Source of the DNA: Lachnocurva sp029100405
GTDB taxonomy: Bacteria > Bacillota > Clostridia > Lachnospirales > Lachnospiraceae
Direction of reading: 5' to 3'
DNA length: 56,107 nucleotides
Assembly: GCA_046263755.1 (NCBI GenBank)
Contig: JBJYZC010000017.1
Span: 1-56,107, forward strand
Shown: in pieces, positions 51,243 to 56,107 of the stretch
Layout of the letters: each line of letters opens with the position of its first letter
Position numbering within the stretch: position 1 is the stretch's first letter
Made by a program: the position numbers and the translations under genes
The notes under the pieces: model-generated
Told to the model about the DNA's origin: nothing
The model's input: only the letters and a program-made list of their open reading frames with translations
Databases searched by the model: none

Positions 51243-52663
51243 TGAAATTCCTCCTCTCTGTTATCCCGAATGAATCTGGCAAAATTAATCAAAGTCAAAA
51301 AGACGCAAATCACAAAGCAGCAAATTCCTATAACGGAAGCCATCTTGAAATTCGAATAGTTGTTTGTCAAATTAAAAAGCCATGTTACAAGGAGATCTAC
51401 TTCTTTGGCATTTGCATTCGCAAACTTCATGTTAGTAGTCGTAAAATCAGTAGTAAGAAGGTAAATCACATTGAAGTTATTAATATTTGCGATGAAAGCC
51501 GTCAACAAACTCGGTCCAGTCACAAACAGTACATAGGGCATTGTTATTTTCCAGAAAATCTGCCTCTCACTGGCGCCATCAATCTTAGCGGCTTCGAGTT
51601 GATCCTGAGGAATATTCATCAAAATTCCTGTAGCAGACAACATCTGATATGGAACTCCGACCCAAATATTTATTAATATCACCATGATATGCGCCCAGAT
51701 TGGCTTTGACAAAAACGGTACATAATTCAGGCCACGTGACACCAAACCTATATTCTGTAGCAAGCCAGTTAGCCCGCTTGTATTACAGAAAGCATTCACT
51801 ATCCCATGGTTGCTAAACATTTTACCAACCAAAAGCAGAGAAACAAATTGCGGAATTGCAATCGTTATAACAAATAAAGACCGCCACATTTTTTGCCAGT
51901 GAGTACGCTTATCATTGATAAATTTGGCTAGAAAAATCCCACCGAAATAAGTTGTAAATGTGGAACAGAAAGCCCAGATGAAAGTCCAAAGAAGTATTCT
52001 TACGAAAACATATCCAAATGAATCTGTAATACTTGTAGTAAAGAGCGTTTTAAAATTACTCAATCCCACCCAGGTAAATAAATAGGTTGGGGGTTGATGA
52101 TTTTTATCATAATTTGTAAATGCAATACAAATCATGAATAAAATAGGGATAATATTTACTAATAAGACTCCGATCGCCGGAAGACCTAGGAGAGTGATAT
52201 AGAACTTACCATTAATCAGTTCCTTCAAATCTTCCCTGAAATTATTAATATGTTTTCCCGCTTCTCTGTTTCTTTGTACCTGATAAATATGTTTCTCATT
52301 CTGGATAAAGAACAGGATAAATATGACAGTAAGTACAATGCCTACGAGACTGAATAAAAGGATCAAAAGCGAATTGTCATAGTGATTCACCGTTTTAGTC
52401 ATTGTCAGAGGATCAAATTGTTCCTCTCTCTGCACTGTACCTAAAGTACTCAATTTGGGCAAATATTTTAATGTAACCTGTACAGTAAACAAATAAAATA
52501 TGATCTGAACAGCCTGTACCAGTACACCTTTGAATATCTGTCCATTTCGAATATGTCCGGCTCCCATAAGAAGGACAGACATTTTTGTCCAAATATCTCC
52601 ATTAGCAAATGCCTTACCAAAATGCAAGAAATAATCTTTTAGCCCGGTCACTGCTTTCTTCAT
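51239..52663 (-). CDS. malF: Maltodextrin ABC transporter permease, MalF-like
   Basis: About 474 residues from ATG 52663, chosen for GGGGG just upstream; an ATG at 52687 lacks a site. It has an extended N-terminal region with two early membrane segments, then six more. The EAA loop is QLEAAKIDGASERQIFWKIT. The long form is typical of MalF. It couples with MalG to import malto-oligosaccharides captured by the lipoprotein. Confidence 0.92.
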   Translation of the reverse strand: MKKAVTGLKDYFLHFGKAFANGDIWTKMSVLLMGAGHIRNGQIFKGVLVQAVQIIFYLFTVQVTLKYLPKLSTLGTVQREEQFDPLTMTKTVNHYDNSLLILLFSLVGIVLTVIFILFFIQNEKHIYQVQRNREAGKHINNFREDLKELINGKFYITLLGLPAIGVLLVNIIPILFMICIAFTNYDKNHQPPTYLFTWVGLSNFKTLFTTSITDSFGYVFVRILLWTFIWAFCSTFTTYFGGIFLAKFINDKRTHWQKMWRSLFVITIAIPQFVSLLLVGKMFSNHGIVNAFCNTSGLTGLLQNIGLVSRGLNYVPFLSKPIWAHIMVILINIWVGVPYQMLSATGILMNIPQDQLEAAKIDGASERQIFWKITMPYVLFVTGPSLLTAFIANINNFNVIYLLTTDFTTTNMKFANANAKEVDLLVTWLFNLTNNYSNFKMASVIGICCFVICVFLTLINFARFIRDNREEEFQ

Positions 52664-52681
52664 ATGTCCCCCATCCTTATT

Positions 52682-52719
52682 AATCAAAACTGCGGAAATT
52701 TCTTTCCGCAGCTTTGATT
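52682..52719 (-). other. Long stem-loop between malE and malF
   Basis: AATCAAA-CTGCGGAAA pairs with TTTCCGCAG-TTTGATT, apart from one mismatched base pair, around a four-base loop. No T-tract follows, so it is better read as a transcript-stabilising or processing hairpin that raises malE over malFG, as known for binding-protein operons. Confidence 0.6.
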
Positions 52720-52738
52720 AAATTTCAAATTATTTTTG

Positions 52739-54013
52739 TTACTGAGCCTTTTGGCAAATTCCCTTTACAGCGTCATCCAACAACTTCTGTGCATCTGAAT
52801 AATTACCTTCTACCAGGGATTCACCCAAAGATGCGGCCGGATCCCAATAAGCATTACCTACTCGCTGAAGGGATGAATATGGTGACTGTGCAGCCAAGGC
52901 ATCCAATGCAGGAGAGGATGCTCCTTTCACAGCCTCAATATTCGCAGGGCCATCACCGGTTGCATTGAAGATCTTTGTCTGATTCTCCTGATTTGTGATA
53001 AATTCAGCGAGAAGCATGGCCCATCCGGTCTGCTTAGAATACGCATTAACACCTGCAAATTTATAGCCGGCAAAAGAAGCCATTTGAACTTGATCGCCGT
53101 TTACCGTATAAGTCGGAAGCTTTGCAGCAGCGTATCCATCTCCATAAGCTTTTTTGAAAGCTTCTGATGCCCAGGTACCATTAACATCTGCTGCCATCTT
53201 GCCATCCAACGCATAGGCCTGAGCATCTTCATTTTTACAATTCACAAAAGCACTATTTTTACAAATATCCGTTACTGCTTTAGCAACATCAGAGCCCTTG
53301 TACTTTGTGTCCGTTGCGTTCCAATTACAGGAATTTGAACCATCCTTATTCATGGTCATATCCAAGCCTGCGCCTTTGAAGAAACTATAGAGATACCAGG
53401 CACCGCTTGCCTCCATACCAACGGTCTTTCCGGACTCTCCTGCTTTTTTCAAAAGCCCATCCATGGTTTTTACATCATCATCGGAAAAAACATTTTTGTC
53501 ATAGAACAAGAAATATCCATTGGATGCTGTCATAGGATAAGCATAAAGTTTACCATCGACAGATGCAGCTTTAACCGTCTGCTTTGAATTCGTCTTTTTC
53601 GGATCATAGGTATAGCTTGCATCTACACTCTGCAAAGCACCCGCATCTACCAAACCTTGCAGCTGATCATCCGGGAAAACGAAAACATCGGCTGCTGCCT
53701 CAACATCCTTTAATACATCATCTTTACAATTTGCCTCAGACTCAGACCCAATCGTAATGTTAAAATTAACCTTCGAATACTTTTTCTTGAAGTCTTCGGT
53801 GATTTCTTTCATAACAGACTGATATTGATCTGTCTCTGAGCACCAGAGAGTAAGGTTTACCGGTCCCTTTGTATTATCAATCAAAGATTGGACCGGATCT
53901 TTAGACGTCTTCTTCTGCTTTGCAGCAGTATTATCTGTACTGTTTTTGCCACATGCTCCTAAAGTTCCTACCATAGAAACGGCAAGCAAAAGGCTTAATA
54001 GTTTCTTCTTCAT
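52739..54013 (-). CDS. malE: Maltodextrin-binding lipoprotein, MalE-like
   Basis: 424 residues from ATG 54013, which has AGGAGG nine bases upstream; an ATG at 54031 would overlap that site. The lipoprotein signal MKKKLLSLLLAVSMVGTLGA ends in a lipobox with Cys21. The SBP_bac_1 fold is supported by VNLTLWCSETDQYQSVMKEI, AADVFVFPDDQLQGLVDAGA and MAADVNGTWASEAFKKAYGD, close to the maltose-binding group. First gene of the operon, divergent from the LacI regulator. Confidence 0.92.
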   Translation of the reverse strand: MKKKLLSLLLAVSMVGTLGACGKNSTDNTAAKQKKTSKDPVQSLIDNTKGPVNLTLWCSETDQYQSVMKEITEDFKKKYSKVNFNITIGSESEANCKDDVLKDVEAAADVFVFPDDQLQGLVDAGALQSVDASYTYDPKKTNSKQTVKAASVDGKLYAYPMTASNGYFLFYDKNVFSDDDVKTMDGLLKKAGESGKTVGMEASGAWYLYSFFKGAGLDMTMNKDGSNSCNWNATDTKYKGSDVAKAVTDICKNSAFVNCKNEDAQAYALDGKMAADVNGTWASEAFKKAYGDGYAAAKLPTYTVNGDQVQMASFAGYKFAGVNAYSKQTGWAMLLAEFITNQENQTKIFNATGDGPANIEAVKGASSPALDALAAQSPYSSLQRVGNAYWDPAASLGESLVEGNYSDAQKLLDDAVKGICQKAQ

Positions 54014-54059
54014 TCTCAACTTCCTCCTCATAATAAAACATCAGTTTTCCAATGCGGAT

Positions 54060-54174
54060 GCAAGAAAATTTTCCTTATTTCTTGCATGTTTTCCTAACAA
54101 GTCTGATTATAAAACCGCAGTTTTACAGGAGTCAATGAATAAACCAATTTTACATCCATGTTTATTAGGAAAAC
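54060..54174. promoter_or_regulatory. Divergent malE/lacI regulatory region with operator-like dyads
   Basis: GCAAGAAA-N10-TTTCTTGC (54060-54085) is an inverted repeat. GTTTTCCTAA (54088-54097) recurs inverted as TTAGGAAAAC (54165-54174), 67 bases apart, the latter within TAGGAAAACGCTATACC. These are candidate binding sites for the LacI protein or a CcpA-like factor on both promoters. Exact -35/-10 boxes are not assigned. Confidence 0.5.
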
Positions 54175-54270
54175 GCTATACCAAAAATTTGATTTTGTGC
54201 AAGTTTCATATGCACTATTATGATATAGTTATCTAAGTAAATGAAGTGTTCTAATGGAGTATGATTGACT

Positions 54271-55263
54271 ATGAAAGCTACGATTCGCGATGTTGCAAGA
54301 GAAGCGGGAGTATCTATTTCAACTGTATCAAAAGTAATGAATCATTGGAAAACGATTTCACAAGAAACAGTTGATCGGGTTCAAGATGCTGCCACAAAGC
54401 TTGGCTACACTCCTAATGCCAGAGCAGTAAATTTTGCACGTGGTAATACGCATAACGTCATATACCTATCTGATTTAAAAAGAGGAGCGGCGTACCAAAA
54501 TCCACATTTATTCGACATCATGTGCGGTGTATTTTCCAGTCTTGCCAAGAATGGCTATACCATGACTCTTATGGATATTTCTAACGAAGATCATCCTAAT
54601 GAAACAATAGAGAACATTATTAAAGAAAAAAGTGCCGATGGAATTGTAATACACGGATCTGTAATAAATCAAAAAGTTGCAAACTTGATTGTTGATCATC
54701 AGTTCCCACATATCGTTATCGGTCATCCGGACTTTGATAATCGTCTCTGCTGGATCGACACAAACCACGCACTGGCAGGCCAGCATGCTGCTGCTTACCT
54801 GATTAAGCGCAAGGCTCTCCCTGCCGTTTTTATAGCTGGTCGAAAAACTGATTTCATTTCAAAAGAGCGTGAAAATGGATTTCGAAAGTATCTTAGACAT
54901 AATGGATACTCTCTTCAAACAACAGATGTAGCTTATACAGATTCATCGTGGGAAATGGCGTATCAGGCTACAAAAGAATTTTTGAATAGATCAACTATTC
55001 CCAAGGCAATTGTAACCGAAAACAACACGCTTGCAGTTGGTGCAGCTCGAGCACTTCGGGAACTTTCAGACGAAAAATCCAATGAAATTGTATTCCTAAC
55101 ATTTGATATCTATCCGTATACCACAATTCTGGATCCACGTCCGGACGTTATAGACATAAATGTTTATGAACTCGGAATACAAGTCGGCGAAATGATCATT
55201 CGCAAGATCAATAATCCAACCTTAATGATTCAAAGCTATTCCACTCTACCGGAAATCATCTAA
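54271..55263 (+). CDS. LacI-family transcriptional regulator of the maltodextrin operon
   Basis: 330 residues from ATG 54271 (GGAG 11 bases upstream; TTG 54265 is an alternative). The helix-turn-helix and hinge (TIRDVAREAGVSISTVSKVM, then TKLGYTPNARAVNFARG) are followed by a periplasmic-binding-like effector domain. It is divergent from malE, which makes it the likely maltose/maltodextrin-responsive repressor of that operon. The effector is inferred from position only. Confidence 0.92.
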   Translation: MKATIRDVAREAGVSISTVSKVMNHWKTISQETVDRVQDAATKLGYTPNARAVNFARGNTHNVIYLSDLKRGAAYQNPHLFDIMCGVFSSLAKNGYTMTLMDISNEDHPNETIENIIKEKSADGIVIHGSVINQKVANLIVDHQFPHIVIGHPDFDNRLCWIDTNHALAGQHAAAYLIKRKALPAVFIAGRKTDFISKERENGFRKYLRHNGYSLQTTDVAYTDSSWEMAYQATKEFLNRSTIPKAIVTENNTLAVGAARALRELSDEKSNEIVFLTFDIYPYTTILDPRPDVIDINVYELGIQVGEMIIRKINNPTLMIQSYSTLPEII

Positions 55264-55287
55264 GGTATATCTTCTTCAAATACAAAG

Positions 55288-55313
55288 AGCCAGTGCTTTA
55301 AAAGGCACTGGCT
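55288..55313. terminator. Bidirectional hairpin between convergent lacI and HPr-like genes
   Basis: AGCCAGTGC / GCACTGGCT nine-base stem with an eight-base loop. T-tracts are weak on both sides (CTCTTTGT on the minus strand). Confidence 0.6.
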
Positions 55314-55358
55314 ATTAAAAGCTTGATAAAAAATTTTAATCCTTGCAACTCTGAAAAA

Positions 55359-55589
55359 TCAGGCAGCAACCATAAACTTCGAAGCAGCTCTCTCAAATTC
55401 TGCATCTCTCTTCTGGGCTACAACCTGAAGGAGCCGTTTGGTTCCCATTGTCAGTACTCCGAGAAGGGACTTGGCATCTAATGCAATGCTTCCGCTATAC
55501 AGATCGATATCAAAGTTACACTGGGAAGCAGCATTTACAAACTCCTGTGCATCTTCAGCTGAATTCAGCATAATAGTAAATTTCTTCAT
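55359..55589 (-). CDS. HPr-like protein lacking the phosphorylatable histidine
   Basis: 76 residues from ATG 55589 (AAAGGAG eight bases upstream; an ATG at 55643 is unsupported). The sequence follows the HPr fold: FTIMLNSAEDAQEFVNAASQ as strand 1 and helix 1, then IALDAKSLLGVLTMG matching the KSIMGVMSLG region with the regulatory Ser46 position. The His15 segment (GIHARPA in HPr) is replaced by AEDAQEF, so it cannot accept phosphate from Enzyme I. Like Crh, it might act in catabolite repression (inference). It is preceded by a cre-like site. Confidence 0.8.
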   Translation of the reverse strand: MKKFTIMLNSAEDAQEFVNAASQCNFDIDLYSGSIALDAKSLLGVLTMGTKRLLQVVAQKRDAEFERAASKFMVAA

Positions 55590-55702
55590 AAATAGAACTC
55601 CTTTCGGCAGCTTGGAACGAAGATAAAGAATGTCCACTGCCACATATATTACAGTACGTTGATATAATCAATCGTCGCACCGGGCAATAATATAACACGT
55701 TT

Positions 55703-55716
55703 TGGAAACGATTTCA
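55703..55716 (-). promoter_or_regulatory. cre-like element upstream of the HPr-like gene
   Basis: TGGAAACGATTTCA fits the catabolite response element consensus TGWNANCGNTNWCA with one mismatch and lies about 115 bases upstream of the HPr-like start. Confidence 0.5.
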
Positions 55717-55748
55717 AGAAAAACAGTTTCCATTTATCGAATTGTTTC

Positions 55749-55780
55749 AAAAAAATAACCGGTGAATCACCTCACCGGTT
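55749..55780 (-). terminator. Terminator of the rRNA/tRNA-Trp transcript
   Basis: AACCGGTGA / TCACCGGTT nine-base stem followed on the minus strand by a T7 run. Confidence 0.85.
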
Positions 55781-55782
55781 AA

Positions 55783-55855
55783 CAGGGCCAGAAGGACTTG
55801 AACCCTCGACATTTGGTTTTGGAGACCAACGTTCTACCAACTGAACTATAGCCCT
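55783..55855 (-). tRNA. tRNA-Trp (CCA)
   Basis: Acceptor AGGGCTA/TGGCCCT, discriminator G, anticodon loop CTCCAAA (CCA), T-arm GAGGGTTCAAGTCCTTC. Follows the 23S gene and is closed by its own terminator. CCA not encoded. Confidence 0.93.
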
Positions 55856-55885
55856 CTATCGTTCCTTCAAAACTTCATATAGCTT

Positions 55886-55937
55886 GTCACGATTTCTTCG
55901 AAATCGTGACTGGTCTCAATCCGTTAGGATTGAGACC
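55886..55937 (-). other. Two strong hairpins in the 23S - tRNA-Trp spacer
   Basis: GTCACGATTTC/GAAATCGTGAC (55886-55910) and GGTCTCAATCC/GGATTGAGACC (55912-55937), each an 11-base perfect stem with a tiny loop. They probably serve as RNase processing signals. No 5S rRNA sequence lies in this ~145-base spacer. Confidence 0.7.
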
Positions 55938-55999
55938 CCGTTTAACCCTTCGGATCAAACGAGAAAAGATTGTCCTTCCAACTTAGTCGTAAACCTTCT

Positions 56000-56107
56000 T
56001 GATCAAGCCTTCGATCGATTAGTAACAGTCAGCTCCATGCCTTACGGCACTTCCACCTCTGACCTATCTACCTTGTACTCTTCAAGGGATCTTATGTCCT
56101 TAATGGA
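56000..56107 (-). rRNA. 3' end of 23S rRNA (cut by window edge)
   Basis: The minus strand reads AGAGGTGGAAGTGCCGTAAG ... GAGCTGACTGTTACTAATCG and ends near GGCTTGATC, the conserved last ~110 bases of 23S rRNA. The body lies beyond the right edge. The exact 3' end is approximate. Confidence 0.9.

Noticed and set aside
53393..53405. CCAGGCACC-like match inside malE
   Set aside because: It lies within coding sequence and matches only part of the repeat, so it is taken as chance.

Overview
The window looks like a chromosomal segment of a Gram-positive, anaerobic, Clostridia-type bacterium, most probably Lachnospiraceae-like. The grounds are GGAGG-type ribosome binding sites, a fused ~1,276-residue PurL/PurQ, a secretin-free type IV pilus set, a LacI-controlled maltodextrin ABC operon with a cytoplasmic GH13 enzyme, and HPr/cre-like elements. 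No species can be named from sequence alone.

Layout. (1) 1-18.3 kb is an accessory, rather AT-rich region. It holds remnants of transposases and an antitoxin, a hicAB toxin-antitoxin pair, a DUF1304 membrane protein with a duplicated 3' scrap, and a three-gene cluster (GTPase, coiled-coil protein, AlbA_2/HATPase protein) that could be a defence module. It also holds a bacterial PARG-type hydrolase, GNAT, DUF4236 and SHOCT proteins, a complete IS3-family element, a DEDDh exonuclease, an HxlR/PNPOx-like pair, an lnu(C)-like nucleotidyltransferase beside a broken IS1595-type transposase, and a truncated hsdM. Copies of a near-palindromic GGTGCCTGNCACC element are scattered through it. (2) 18.3-33.4 kb is a type IV pilus island read on the minus strand: pilB-pilT-pilC, then eight intact prepilin genes. 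Between the prepilins lie an HD-GYP protein, an FMN-dependent alpha-hydroxy-acid dehydrogenase, an ElaA-like GNAT and an unknown gene. One extra prepilin copy is inverted, lacks its 5' end and is frameshifted. (3) 33.4-34 kb carries two tandem tRNA-Val/tRNA-Met pairs. (4) 34.2-48.3 kb is core genome: a transglutaminase-like exported protein, carAB, purL, a lysR gene, and a large XPD/DinG-like helicase with an N-terminal nuclease-like domain. Between purL and lysR lies a striking noncoding array of TATCGTA-N21-TACGATA elements. (5) 48.4-55.6 kb is the maltodextrin locus: malE-malF-malG-GH13, a stranded CBM20 fragment, a divergent LacI regulator, and an HPr-like protein lacking the phosphorylatable histidine. 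(6) The right edge is tRNA-Trp and the 3' end of a 23S rRNA gene on the minus strand, with no 5S gene between them.

How parts fit. PilB (extension), PilT (retraction) and PilC (platform) would assemble pilins drawn from the divergent prepilin set, and HD-GYP may tie this to cyclic di-GMP. MalEFG imports maltodextrins for the GH13 hydrolase under LacI control. CarAB and PurL feed pyrimidine/arginine and purine synthesis. The points most worth following are the TATCGTA array, the inverted silent pilin copy, the GTPase cluster and the lnu(C)/IS1595 remnant.
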